Shown here: piece after piece, positions 7,206-15,519 of the stretch
How the letters are laid out: the number at the start of each line of letters is the position of its first letter
Numbering within the stretch: position 1 is the first letter of the stretch
Source: PALSA-607 sp963737705
GTDB lineage: Bacteria > Actinomycetota > Actinomycetes > Acidothermales > Acidothermaceae
NCBI GenBank assembly: GCA_963737705.1
Contig: CAVTTP010000006.1
Span: 434,001-498,000 of the forward strand
Length of the DNA stretch: 64,000 nt
Direction of reading: 5' to 3'
Translations under genes and position numbers: made by a program
Notes under the pieces: model-generated
Told to the model about the DNA's origin: nothing
The model's input: the letters and a program-made list of their open reading frames with translations, nothing else
Database searches by the model: none

Positions 7206-8324
7206 CGTCAGCAACTCGTCCGCCGTCTCAACGCCCTCAGCTATCAGGTCAGAGCCGATGTCCTTGGCAAACGAGACCAGCGACGACGCCAGTGCGCGGC
7301 GCGCCGGATCGTGATCGACGCCGTGTGTCAACGACTGGTCGAGCTTGATGATCTCGGGTTGCAACAACAAGATGTGCCGCATGCTCGAGAAGCCCGCACC
7401 AGTGTCGTCGATCGCGATGCGCGCGCCCTTCTCGCGGAACCTGGCGATGCGCCCGCGGATCGGTCCGTAATCGTCGACCACCACATGCTCGGTGAGTTCG
7501 AACACCAGCCGCGAGCAGATGGGATCGTCGACGAGGTAATCGAGCTTGCCGGACAGCAGCAATTCTGGGGAGACATTCAGGGCGAGGAAAGCCTCGTCCG
7601 GCAGCCGCGCGGCCTGTGCCAACGCCGCGGAGATCGCCATCATCTCCAGTGTCGGACCGAGCCCGACAGATGCCGCTTCCTCGAACCACAGGTCGGGCGA
7701 TCGCATTGGGTTGCCGGCGAATCGCGACAGCGCTTCGACGCCGACGATCGAGCGGTCGGTCACGTCGACGATCGGCTGGAACACCATCGCCAATGACGAG
7801 GCGTGCGCAAGCACCTGTTCGATGCGTTCGAGGTGCCCGTTCTGCTCGCGTTGGAGCCGCTCGTCGTCCTCCTTCAGCTCGTCGAGCTCGTCGTTGAGTG
7901 CAAAGTTCTGATCCTGTAGCGCGTTGTGCAGGAACCTGTTCTCGAGCATGTTGCGAACGCGCAGCACGACCTCGATCGGGTCGAGAGGCGTCGCGAGGAA
8001 GTCACGCGCGCCGAGCGACAATGCGCGGTGCATGGTCTCCGGGGTCGTCTCGCCCATGACGACGACGACAGGAAAATGCCCGTTTCCCCCACTCGTCGAA
8101 GCCAACTCCTCGAGCACGCCGTAGCCATCGAGCCCAGGCATGTGCAGGTCGAGCAGGATCACGTCGGGATCAGAGACCCGAGCCAGATCGAGCCCGGCGC
8201 GCGGGTTGGTGGCGCAGGCGATATTGCGCAGGCCCGCACCGCCCAACACCGAGACGAGGGCGGACACGTTCGCGGGATTGTCGTCGACGACGATCACGCG
8301 TGCGTCAGCGAACCGGTGCAGCAT
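7137..8324 (-). CDS. Response regulator with EAL (c-di-GMP phosphodiesterase) output
   Basis: A 395-residue REC-coiled coil-EAL protein. Residues about 5-120 form a receiver domain with VVDDN and the phospho-acceptor LLDLHMP, but the usual Lys-Pro after DFL is Thr-Pro (DFLATPLDP), so phosphorylation chemistry may be altered. A helical linker rich in Glu/Asp/Leu follows. The EAL domain keeps the signature VEAL, LNVSPE, FELTEH, AIDDTGAGF, IIKLD, AEGVET and QGF, so c-di-GMP hydrolysis is expected. I use ATG 8324; an upstream extension would overlap the divergent oxidoreductase gene. The overlap with the MFS gene at the 3' end is 69 bp. Confidence 0.88.
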   Translation of the reverse strand: MLHRFADARVIVVDDNPANVSALVSVLGGAGLRNIACATNPRAGLDLARVSDPDVILLDLHMPGLDGYGVLEELASTSGGNGHFPVVVVMGETTPETMHRALSLGARDFLATPLDPIEVVLRVRNMLENRFLHNALQDQNFALNDELDELKEDDERLQREQNGHLERIEQVLAHASSLAMVFQPIVDVTDRSIVGVEALSRFAGNPMRSPDLWFEEAASVGLGPTLEMMAISAALAQAARLPDEAFLALNVSPELLLSGKLDYLVDDPICSRLVFELTEHVVVDDYGPIRGRIARFREKGARIAIDDTGAGFSSMRHILLLQPEIIKLDQSLTHGVDHDPARRALASSLVSFAKDIGSDLIAEGVETADELLTLERLGAQWVQGFHIARPEPLAV

Positions 8325-8433
8325 TTGTCGATCATGGGCGTGTGTCTCGTGAGCAAACAAGAGGCTTATGGCTAGTTTAGTCCGATTTGCGGTGCGGGAT
8401 GCGCGCCGTTCGGAGACCCCTAAGGTGGCGTTC

Positions 8434-9426
8434 GTGCACGCGATCACGATGGCCGGCCCCGGCGACGCCTCCGTTCTGGAGTGGACCGAGGTCCCCGATC
8501 CCACGCCCGGAGCAAGCGACGTCGTCATTGCCGTGCGCGCTGCCGGGCTGAATCGGGCCGACCTCTCCCAGCGCGCCGGCCACTATCCGCCGCCACCCGG
8601 AGCGTCGCCGATCCTCGGCCTCGAATGCTCCGGGCGGATCGTTGCGGTCGGGCCGGCCGTGCAGGAATGGCGCGTGGGTGACCAGGTGTGCGCGCTGCTG
8701 GCCGGCGGCGGCTACGCCGAGTACGTGTCGGTGCCCGCGGGTCAGGTGTTGCCGATTCCGGCTGGCGTGGCGATCGTCGATGCGGCCGGGCTGCCCGAGG
8801 CGGCCTGCACGGTGTGGTCGACGGTCTTTCAGGCCGCTCGCCTCCGCGCCGGCGAGACGCTGCTCGTGCACGGCGGCACCAGCGGCATCGGCACCTTCGC
8901 CATTCAGTTGGCGCGCGCGTTGGGTGCGCGAGTTCTCACCACAGCGGGGACGCCGGACAAGTGCGCCCGGGCGATCGAGCTGGGTGCCGAGCTGGCGGTC
9001 GACTACCGCCGCGACGACTTCGTCTCCGCGATTCACTCCTATACCGACGGCGCGGGAGTTGACGTCATCCTCGACGTTGTAGGGGGCGAATACCTGGGCC
9101 GCAACCTCGAAACTCTCGCGCCAGACGGTCGGCTCGTGGTGCTCGCGATGCAACGCGGACGTCGAGCGGAACTCGATCTCGCGCTGCTGATGTCCAAGCG
9201 CGGGACCGTGTACTCAGCCGGCTTGCGCGCGCGACCGCTTTCGCAGAAAGCCGCCATCGTTGCCGAGGTCCGGATGTCGGTGTGGCCACTCGTTGAATCG
9301 GGCGCTGTGCAGGTGGTTGTGCAGGCTGAACTACCGATGGCCGATGCCGCGCAGGCCCACCGCTTGATGGAGGCTGGCGACCATGTGGGCAAGATCCTGC
9401 TCACGCTGCCTGAGACAGCTGCCTGA
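8434..9426 (+). CDS. NAD(P)H quinone oxidoreductase (zeta-crystallin type MDR)
   Basis: A 330-residue zinc-free medium-chain dehydrogenase. The catalytic-domain stretch NRADLSQRAGHYPPPPGAS and GLECSGRIV is typical of bacterial QOR/TP53I3-like enzymes. The Rossmann motif HGGTSGIGTFAIQLARALGA binds NADPH, and ELAVDY follows. Start GTG 8434 has AAGGTGG 5 nt upstream and gives the usual length; longer alternatives run into the promoter of the divergent gene. The stop codon lies in the second copy of a 13-bp tandem repeat. It probably reduces quinones or enones in detoxification; the substrate is not evident. Confidence 0.9.
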   Translation: MHAITMAGPGDASVLEWTEVPDPTPGASDVVIAVRAAGLNRADLSQRAGHYPPPPGASPILGLECSGRIVAVGPAVQEWRVGDQVCALLAGGGYAEYVSVPAGQVLPIPAGVAIVDAAGLPEAACTVWSTVFQAARLRAGETLLVHGGTSGIGTFAIQLARALGARVLTTAGTPDKCARAIELGAELAVDYRRDDFVSAIHSYTDGAGVDVILDVVGGEYLGRNLETLAPDGRLVVLAMQRGRRAELDLALLMSKRGTVYSAGLRARPLSQKAAIVAEVRMSVWPLVESGAVQVVVQAELPMADAAQAHRLMEAGDHVGKILLTLPETAA

Positions 9427-9456
9427 GACAGCTGCCTGAGACAGCTGCCTGAGACA
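9408..9456. repeat. 13-bp tandem repeat, 3.8 copies, spanning a stop codon
   Basis: GCCTGAGACAGCT is repeated perfectly at 9408, 9421 and 9434, then GCCTGAGACA at 9447. The first copy encodes the last residues of the oxidoreductase, the second contains its TGA, and the last ends 8 bp before the bpa start. As 13 is not a multiple of three, copy number changes would not alter the protein unless the first copy were affected, but would change the spacer before bpa. Confidence 0.95.
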
Positions 9457-9464
9457 ATGGCCGT

Positions 9465-9962
9465 ATGAGCATCGGCGGCATGGCAGAAGGTTCACCTGAA
9501 GATTCTCAAGTCGAGATCGTTAGCCCGGACGACGAGGGAGCCGCGGGCACGGTCGCCGATTTGGTGAATCAGCCGGCCAAGGTCATGCGCATCGGCAACA
9601 TGATCCGCCAGCTGCTCGAAGAGGTACGTGCCGCGCCGCTCGATGAAGCGAGCCGGGTCCGTCTCAAGGAGATTCACGCGGCGTCCGTCAGGGAACTCGA
9701 GAGCGGTCTATCACCTGAGCTCGTAGACGAGCTTGAGCGCCTCACCCTGCCGTTCACCGAGTCGGAGGTTCCGAGCGAATCGGAACTGCGCATCGCACAG
9801 GCGCAGCTCGTTGGTTGGCTCGAAGGTCTGTTCCACGGGATCCAGACCGCGCTGGTCGCCCAACAGATGGCGGCGCACGCTCAACTCGAACAGATGCGCC
9901 GCGCACTTCCGCAAGGAACCGCCCCGGAAGGGCAGCGCCCGAACCAGGGCATGTACCTGTAG
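9465..9962 (+). CDS. bpa: Bacterial proteasome activator Bpa/PafE
   Basis: A 165-residue protein matching the DUF2587 family of ATP-independent ring-shaped activators of the actinobacterial 20S proteasome. The four-helix core begins at LVNQPAKVMRIGNMIRQLLEE and includes FTESEVPSESELRIAQAQLVGWLEGLFHGIQTAL. The C-terminus GMYL corresponds to the GQYL tail of the mycobacterial protein, which inserts into pockets of the proteasome alpha-ring to open the gate. ATG 9465 lacks an obvious ribosome-binding site; ATG 9480 (MAEGS) is an alternative. The proteasome genes are outside the window. Confidence 0.9.
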   Translation: MSIGGMAEGSPEDSQVEIVSPDDEGAAGTVADLVNQPAKVMRIGNMIRQLLEEVRAAPLDEASRVRLKEIHAASVRELESGLSPELVDELERLTLPFTESEVPSESELRIAQAQLVGWLEGLFHGIQTALVAQQMAAHAQLEQMRRALPQGTAPEGQRPNQGMYL

Positions 9963-10023
9963 GGCGAATTACTGAGCCGTTACGGGCTGCTGTTTGGCTG
10001 GCGACACCTACCAAGGAGTCGAC

Positions 10024-10590
10024 ATGCCAGCAGCCAACAGACTGACGATCGCAGCTGTGCTCGCTCTCACCGTTTCTGTCGCCGGATGCAACAGTTCGAA
10101 GAAGGCGAGTTCGGCCGACACTGCTGCAGCTACGACAGCAGCGGCGGCGGTCAACTCCGCCGCGGCGGCAGCGGTCAACTCCGGCGCGGCGGCTGGCGCT
10201 AGTGCACCCGCGGCCACGGGCTCCAGCGCGGCGGGCTGCCCGCTGACAGGGGCGCAGGTCAGCGCCGCGTTAGGCGTGACTTACGCGGATCCAACGGTGG
10301 CGTACGGAATTTGTTCGTATCTGAGCAGCAGCACCGGCAACGCGTTCACCATCGACATCCATGCGGCGACTGGCGTCTTTGACTTCAACGGGACACTTGC
10401 CACCGCGAAACAGGACCAGGGCACCGACACCTCGACAACCATTCCGAGCCTGGGTGACAAGGCCGCCGGCGCCGGTCAGGAGATCGTCGTGCAGTCGAGT
10501 GGCAAGACCATCGATATTCGCAACGTCGACGAGGCACCGTGGACTCAGTCGATCGCGCTAGCCAAGCTCGTCATTGCCAGCCTCAAGTGA
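10024..10590 (+). CDS. Putative lipoprotein with Ala-rich linker
   Basis: A 188-residue secreted lipoprotein of unknown function. A signal peptide (RLTIAAVLALTVSVAGC) ends in the lipobox VAGC, so the Cys at about residue 20 is expected to be lipidated. About 50 residues of Ala/Ser/Thr-rich linker follow, then a compact domain starting at GCPLTGAQVSAALGV with an internal GICSYL; two Cys may form a disulphide. The layout resembles DUF3558-like actinobacterial lipoproteins, but I cannot assign the family. ATG 10024 has AAGGAG 5 nt upstream. Its last 33 bp overlap the converging HAD gene. Confidence 0.85.
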   Translation: MPAANRLTIAAVLALTVSVAGCNSSKKASSADTAAATTAAAAVNSAAAAAVNSGAAAGASAPAATGSSAAGCPLTGAQVSAALGVTYADPTVAYGICSYLSSSTGNAFTIDIHAATGVFDFNGTLATAKQDQGTDTSTTIPSLGDKAAGAGQEIVVQSSGKTIDIRNVDEAPWTQSIALAKLVIASLK

Positions 10591-11409
10591 GGAACCTGCG
10601 AAGAGGTGTTCGAGGACTAACGCCACTCCGTCGTCGTCGTTGCTTGCGGTCGTGAGTTCGACTAACGCGAGCACGTCGGGATGCGCGTTGGCCATTGCGT
10701 AACCCGTGCCGGCCCACGCAAGCATCGGCACGTCGTTGGGCATGTCACCAAACGCTACGACGTCTTCGCGATCGATGCCACGTTGCGCCGCGAGGTGCGC
10801 CAACGCGGTGCCCTTCGTGACGCCGAGCGGTCCCATCTCGACGAGCCCACGCCCGTTCGAATGCGTCGGCTCGACCAGGTCACCCACCAACCCGCGCGCA
10901 ATGACAAGGAGTTCGTCGGCTCCGATTTCGGGATGCGACGCCAGCAACTTGGCAGCGGCGTGCGAGGTCACAACCTCGAGATCGTGAACTGGTAACACCT
11001 CGTTGCCGACGTTCCACCCGCCGCGGTATCCGGGTGAGCGGTAGACGTCGAAGCCGTTCTCCACTGCGAACCCGAGGTCCGGCAGGGCGGTCGACAGGAT
11101 GGCGACAACCTTGGCCACTGTCTCCACCGAGACCAGCGTCGACTCGAGAATTTGCTCGGCCTCCAGGTCGTAGACGATGGCGCCGTTTGAGCAGATCACG
11201 ATGCCGTGGTGATCGGTTTGCTCCGCGATCGTCGTGATCCAGCGGGGTGGACGACCCGTCGCCAGCACGATCGTCGCGCCCGCTCGTTCGGCCGCGAGAA
11301 GCGCGTGCACGGTACGCGTCGAAATCGTGCCGTCTGATCTGACGATGGTCCCGTCGAGATCCGTGGCGACCATGCGCGGCAGGTCGGACCGCCCCGGCTG
11401 TTGCGACAT
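10558..11409 (-). CDS. HAD-superfamily Cof-type hydrolase
   Basis: A 283-residue phosphatase of the Cof/YbiV subgroup. Motif I is ATDLDGTIVRSDG with the nucleophilic and acid Asp, motif II ATGRP, and motif IV FGDMPNDVPML. The cap lies between (about residues 85-190). These enzymes dephosphorylate sugar phosphates or flavin nucleotides. ATG 11409 with AGGGA upstream starts 7 bp after the serS stop, so it ends the leftward DUF4446-pheA-serS-HAD unit. TTG 11424 would overlap serS. Substrate unknown. Confidence 0.9.
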   Translation of the reverse strand: MSQQPGRSDLPRMVATDLDGTIVRSDGTISTRTVHALLAAERAGATIVLATGRPPRWITTIAEQTDHHGIVICSNGAIVYDLEAEQILESTLVSVETVAKVVAILSTALPDLGFAVENGFDVYRSPGYRGGWNVGNEVLPVHDLEVVTSHAAAKLLASHPEIGADELLVIARGLVGDLVEPTHSNGRGLVEMGPLGVTKGTALAHLAAQRGIDREDVVAFGDMPNDVPMLAWAGTGYAMANAHPDVLALVELTTASNDDDGVALVLEHLFAGSSLEAGNDELG

Positions 11410-11416
11410 CGAGTCC

Positions 11417-12679
11417 CTACGCAATCGGCTCGAGCACGTCGCGCCCGAGGTACGGACGCAGGGCAGCGGGGACGACGACAGAACCGTCGGCCCGCTGATG
11501 GTTCTCCAGGATCGCGACGATCGTGCGAGGGATCGCGACCAGCGTGCCGTTGAGAGTGGCAGCAGATCGGACGCCGTCGGCGTCGCGCATGCGGATGTTC
11601 AACCGACGCGCCTGAAACTCCGTGCAGTTCGACGTCGACGTGACCTCGCGATACTTGCCCTGCGTTGGCACCCACGCTTCGCAGTCGTACTTGCGCGCCG
11701 CACTCGACCCGAGGTCACCCGAGGCAACATCGATGACCCGGTACGGGATTTCGAGCGCGTCGAGAAACTGCCGTTCCCAACCGAGCAGTCGCTGATGCTC
11801 AGCAACCGCGTCCTCGGGTGCGCAGAACGTGAACATCTCGACCTTGTCGAATTGGTGCACGCGAATGATGCCCTTGGTGTCCTTGCCATAAGTGCCGGCC
11901 TCGCGCCGAAAGCACGGCGAGAATCCGACGTAGCGCAACGGCAGTTCATCGACCGTCAGCGTCTCGTCCATGCGATAGGCCGCGAGCGGCACCTCCGCCG
12001 TCCCGACGAGGTAGTAGTCATCGGCCTCGAGTCGAAACACGTTCTCCGCCGCCTGGCCGAGAAAGCCGGTGCCCTCCATCGCGCGCGACCGCACCAGCGC
12101 CGGTGGCAGCATCGGCGTGAACCCGGCCGCGACCGCCTGCATCATCGCCATGTTGACGAGCGCGAGTTCGAGCAACGCACCGACGCCGGTCAGGTAGTAG
12201 AACCGCGAGCCGGAGACCTTGGCCGCACGCTCGACGTCGATCGCCCCGAGGATCTTGCCGAGCTCGACGTGATCACGCGGCTCGAAGTCGAAGGACGGCG
12301 GGTTGCCGGCCGTTGCGATCAGTGCGAAGTCGTCCTCGCCGCCTTCCGGCACTCCGGGCTCGACGATGTTCGACAACGCAAGCGAAGCCTCGCGAAGAGC
12401 CTCGTCGGCAGTGGCAAGCTCGCCCTCTGCTTCGCGAACTTCCGCTGCGAGATCCTTCGCATTCGCAAGCAACGCCTGCTTGTCTGGCCCCTGCGCGGCA
12501 GCGACTTCCTTGCCCAGCGTCTTCTGCGAGGCGCGCACGGTGTCGAAGCGCAGCACCGCGGCACGCCGTCGTTCATCGGCCGCGAGCAGCACATCGACGA
12601 GCGCAGGATCCTCGCCGCGAACACTCTGAGACGTGCGCACCCGATCGGGGTCGTCGCGCACCACCTTGATGTCGATCAC
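11417..12679 (-). CDS. serS: Seryl-tRNA synthetase
   Basis: A 420-residue class II aminoacyl-tRNA synthetase that charges tRNA-Ser with serine in the cytoplasm. Residues about 25-105 are the antiparallel coiled-coil arm that holds the tRNA long variable arm. TAEVPL (about 227), motif 2 CFRREAGTYGKDTKGIIR (256-273) and motif 3 NGTLVAIPRTIVAILEN (about 375-391) form the active site. Length and order are standard. It follows pheA by 43 bp on the same strand and is followed by the HAD gene. Confidence 0.98.
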   Translation of the reverse strand: MIDIKVVRDDPDRVRTSQSVRGEDPALVDVLLAADERRRAAVLRFDTVRASQKTLGKEVAAAQGPDKQALLANAKDLAAEVREAEGELATADEALREASLALSNIVEPGVPEGGEDDFALIATAGNPPSFDFEPRDHVELGKILGAIDVERAAKVSGSRFYYLTGVGALLELALVNMAMMQAVAAGFTPMLPPALVRSRAMEGTGFLGQAAENVFRLEADDYYLVGTAEVPLAAYRMDETLTVDELPLRYVGFSPCFRREAGTYGKDTKGIIRVHQFDKVEMFTFCAPEDAVAEHQRLLGWERQFLDALEIPYRVIDVASGDLGSSAARKYDCEAWVPTQGKYREVTSTSNCTEFQARRLNIRMRDADGVRSAATLNGTLVAIPRTIVAILENHQRADGSVVVPAALRPYLGRDVLEPIA

Positions 12680-12722
12680 CCGACGAGGCTATCCGAGCCA
12701 CAACTTGCCCCGACCGCTGCGC

Positions 12723-13664
12723 TCAGGCTTCGCCGGCCGTCACGCGTGCCAGCCAGGCGGCCGCATCGTGGAACTCGGTGTCCGAGGTGCCGCGCCGCAT
12801 CGTCGGCGGCAGGCCGTCGGCGCGCGGGTAACTGCCGAGGAAGCGAACGTCGCTGCAAATGCGCCGCAACCCCATCAACGCCTCGCTCACTCGAGCGTCG
12901 ACGATGTGGCCTTCGCAGTCGATCGAGAAGCAGTACCGGCCAAGGCCTACGCCGGTTGGACGCGACTCGATCCACGTCAAGTTGATGCCGCGGACCGCGA
13001 ACTCGGTGAGGATTTCGAGCAGCGCACCGGGGTGGTCGTCGCCGATGAACGCGACGAGTGAGGTCTTGTCGGTCCCGGTCGGGGCAGAAGGCGCGGAAGG
13101 CGGTCCGACGAGCACGAAGCGCGTGACCGCACCCGCGTGATCGTGAATGTCGTCGTCGATGACCTCGAGGCCGTACTTCTGCGCCGCCAGCGCCGAGGTG
13201 ATGGCGGCATCAAGACTCGAGGCGGGCGAGGCGACCGACGCTGCTGCTTCGGCGTTGGACGCCGACGTCACGATCTCGACGTCGCTGAGGTTGTCAGCGA
13301 TCCAACGCCGGCACTGCGCCTCCGCTTGCGGATGCGCGGCCACTCGCTTCAGCGCCGAACGCGACGTCCCGGGCCGGACGGCGAGCGCAAACCCGACGTC
13401 CAGCAACACTTCGCTGCTGATGTGCAGCAGTTCGCCGGTCGACAACTCATCGATGGTCGACGCCACCCCGCCGCCGACGGAGTTCTCCAGAGGCACCAAC
13501 GCGGCGTTGACCTCACGGCGCCGAACCGCGTCAAGCGCCGCCGAGACACTGCGATACGGCAGCAGTTCTGCGCCTGCGGCCGCGGGGATCGTGCGCAGCG
13601 CGGCTTCGGTGAACGTGCCTTCTGGTCCCAGGTAGGCATAACGCGACGGCGTATCTGCAGCCAT
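12723..13664 (-). CDS. pheA: Prephenate dehydratase
   Basis: A 313-residue stand-alone prephenate dehydratase with a C-terminal ACT domain, converting prephenate to phenylpyruvate for phenylalanine synthesis. The catalytic part starts with YAYLGPEGTFTEAAL and includes LVPLENSVGGGV; THRFV-like VTRFVLVG closes it. The ACT domain (about residue 200 on) contains DHPGALLEILTEFAVRGINLT and IESRP, the phenylalanine-sensing site, so feedback inhibition is expected. The ATG overlaps the TGA of the DUF4446 gene upstream (TGATG). Confidence 0.97.
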   Translation of the reverse strand: MAADTPSRYAYLGPEGTFTEAALRTIPAAAGAELLPYRSVSAALDAVRRREVNAALVPLENSVGGGVASTIDELSTGELLHISSEVLLDVGFALAVRPGTSRSALKRVAAHPQAEAQCRRWIADNLSDVEIVTSASNAEAAASVASPASSLDAAITSALAAQKYGLEVIDDDIHDHAGAVTRFVLVGPPSAPSAPTGTDKTSLVAFIGDDHPGALLEILTEFAVRGINLTWIESRPTGVGLGRYCFSIDCEGHIVDARVSEALMGLRRICSDVRFLGSYPRADGLPPTMRRGTSDTEFHDAAAWLARVTAGEA

Positions 13665-14296
13665 CAGGACTCGATCGGATCGACGGCCGGCAGCGCGACG
13701 TCGTCGTCAAAGAGCCGGACCTCGTCAGGTTCGTTCCGGCGAACACGAACAGAAGGAGCTTCCGACTGGTGGGCCGTTGGCTGGCGTCCGCTCGGCCCCG
13801 CGCCCGCCCGGGTCGCGAACGCAATCGCCTGGCGTTCCTCAGGCGAGAGCTGCTGGTCGCTGGTGCCGCCCTTGACGCCCTTGGCGTACGAGCGCGTTTC
13901 GGTTCGGCCGTGAATGGCGCTGATCACCAAGCCGTCGCCGGCGTCATCGAGCAAGGCTGCGGAGAATGACATGCGGCCGCCCATGTCGCGAAAGGCGTCG
14001 TAGCGCACGACGGCGACGTGGCGAAGCGCGTCGGCCACGTCGAGCCGCAACTCATGCATGCGACCCTCGACGGACGACAGTTCGGCGCGTAACCGCGCAA
14101 CGAGCTCGACCTGCTTGGCGGCCGCGGACAGGAATGACTCGGCGTCGTCGCCGTCCTGCAAGATCGCCACGTTCCGGCGGAGCTTGCGCAGCCGAAGGTG
14201 CGCGAAGAGTGCGACCAGCAGGCCGAGGCCACCGGCCGACGTCCCGATCACGGCAAGCAAGGCAGCAGTCGAACTGGAGAGCGACACGGCCCTCAT
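13664..14296 (-). CDS. DUF4446 family membrane-anchored protein
   Basis: A 210-residue protein with one N-terminal transmembrane helix (about residues 10-33), a coiled-coil stretch (about 45-90), then a conserved globular block VVRYDAFRDMGGRMSFSAALLDD and GDGLVISAIHGRTETRSYAKGV. That block is the DUF4446 signature, shared with Firmicutes (YyaS/YtrI-like genes) and actinobacteria; function is unknown. It starts the leftward unit with pheA and serS, overlapping pheA by one base. The C-terminal 50 residues are low-complexity. Confidence 0.85.
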   Translation of the reverse strand: MRAVSLSSSTAALLAVIGTSAGGLGLLVALFAHLRLRKLRRNVAILQDGDDAESFLSAAAKQVELVARLRAELSSVEGRMHELRLDVADALRHVAVVRYDAFRDMGGRMSFSAALLDDAGDGLVISAIHGRTETRSYAKGVKGGTSDQQLSPEERQAIAFATRAGAGPSGRQPTAHQSEAPSVRVRRNEPDEVRLFDDDVALPAVDPIES

Positions 14297-14328
14297 GCTA
14301 ACGGGCGGCCAGCCAGTATCGTCCGGCC

Positions 14329-15519
14329 ATGGGAGTCGTCCGGATCCTGGCGCTGATCGGTGGATTCGCGATCCTGGGCGGCACGGCGTCGAGCGTGCTG
14401 CGCACCTTCGTAGTCCCGCGCGCCGTGCTGTCGAAGGTGTCCGACCTGGTCCTCGATGCGACCGTGCGGGTGTCTCGAATGGTCGCCGACAAGTTCGCCG
14501 ACTACGAGCGGCGCGACAACATCTTGGCCTGGGCGGCGCCGCTGTCGTTGATGACGCTGCTCTTCACCTGGATCGCCTCGTTCTGGATCGGATTCAGCCT
14601 GCTCGACTTCGGGTTCACCCATTTCACCTTCAGTGCCGCGATGCGCCAGGCGGGCTCGTCGATCGCGACGCTCGGTTTCGCGGCGTCGCCCAGCGGGTCA
14701 CTGACCACCCTCGACATCGCGGCCAGCATCACCGGCATGGTGATCGTCGCCTTGCAGATCGCCTACCTGCCGACCCTCTACGCGGCCTATAACCGGCGCG
14801 AGTCGCTGATCACCGTTCTCTCGGCGCGCGGTGGCGAACCTGCGTGGGGCCCGGAGATCCTGGCCCGGCATGTCTGGCTCAATCTCGAAGCCAACCTCCC
14901 AGAGCTCTACAGCAACTGGGAGACCTGGGCCGCCACGGTGTCGGAGAGTCACACCAGTTACCCGGTGCTGATCCACTTCCGGTCGCCACAACCGCTGCGC
15001 TCATGGCTCATCGCCCTCCTCGGTGTCATGGACGCGGCTGCCTTGCAAACGGCACTCGCACCGACAACCGCACCGGTCGAAGCCCGGCTGCTGTTGCAAA
15101 TGGGATACCTGACGCTGCGCGACCTGGCCGCCATCGAGTCGATTCCGACCCGTCACGACCCCTCGCCAGACGACCCGATCCAGCTGCCCTACGCAGAGTT
15201 CGAAGAAGCGGTCGAGATGTTGACGTCGATCGGCTTGCCGATCGAGCGAACGGCCGCGCAGGCATGGCCGCACTTTCGGGGTTGGCGGGTGAACTACGAG
15301 GACGCCGCGTACGGACTGGCAAGGCACATCGATGCGGTGCCCGCGCGATGGTCAGGAGGCCGGCGTCGCGAAGAGCAGCCCATTCCGCCAGTGCGCCCGG
15401 TCAATCGGCAGCCGACGACAGCTGAACTGCCAACGACACCTGAACTGCCAACGACAGCTGAACTGCCACCGACAGCTGAACTGTCAGTGGGCGGCGAGTT
15501 GGCCGAGGAAAGTCAGTGA
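14329..15519 (+). CDS. Membrane protein with two-TM channel-like core
   Basis: A 396-residue protein that I cannot name. Helices near residues 3-22 and 65-90 are followed by AMRQAGSSIATLGFA, which looks like a pore helix plus selectivity filter of 2-TM potassium channels (T-x-G-[YF]), and then a final TM helix (about 128-150). A soluble domain of about 180 residues with several Leu-rich helices follows. The tail holds four PTTAEL-type hexapeptides encoded by an 18-bp tandem repeat. Ion conduction is inferred only from the filter-like motif and topology. It is divergent from DUF4446 and overlaps the end of the PAS gene by 36 bp. Confidence 0.75.
   Translation: MGVVRILALIGGFAILGGTASSVLRTFVVPRAVLSKVSDLVLDATVRVSRMVADKFADYERRDNILAWAAPLSLMTLLFTWIASFWIGFSLLDFGFTHFTFSAAMRQAGSSIATLGFAASPSGSLTTLDIAASITGMVIVALQIAYLPTLYAAYNRRESLITVLSARGGEPAWGPEILARHVWLNLEANLPELYSNWETWAATVSESHTSYPVLIHFRSPQPLRSWLIALLGVMDAAALQTALAPTTAPVEARLLLQMGYLTLRDLAAIESIPTRHDPSPDDPIQLPYAEFEEAVEMLTSIGLPIERTAAQAWPHFRGWRVNYEDAAYGLARHIDAVPARWSGGRRREEQPIPPVRPVNRQPTTAELPTTPELPTTAELPPTAELSVGGELAEESQ
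15412..15483 (+). repeat. 18-bp in-frame tandem repeat, four copies
   Basis: Four 18-bp units begin at 15412, 15430, 15448 and 15466, each differing by one to three bases from CCGACGACAGCTGAACTG. In frame they encode PTTAEL, PTTPEL, PTTAEL and PPTAEL near the C-terminus of the channel-like protein. Being in frame, unit gain or loss would only change tail length. Confidence 0.95.

Noticed and set aside
6008..7348. 446-codon frame inside the MFS gene
   Set aside because: Out-of-frame Arg-rich translation; the MFS frame has the membrane helices and family motifs.
11234..12985. 583-codon open frame on the plus strand opposite serS and pheA
   Set aside because: Antisense shadow of high-GC codon use; its translation is Arg-rich without domains, while serS and pheA on the other strand are complete and conserved.
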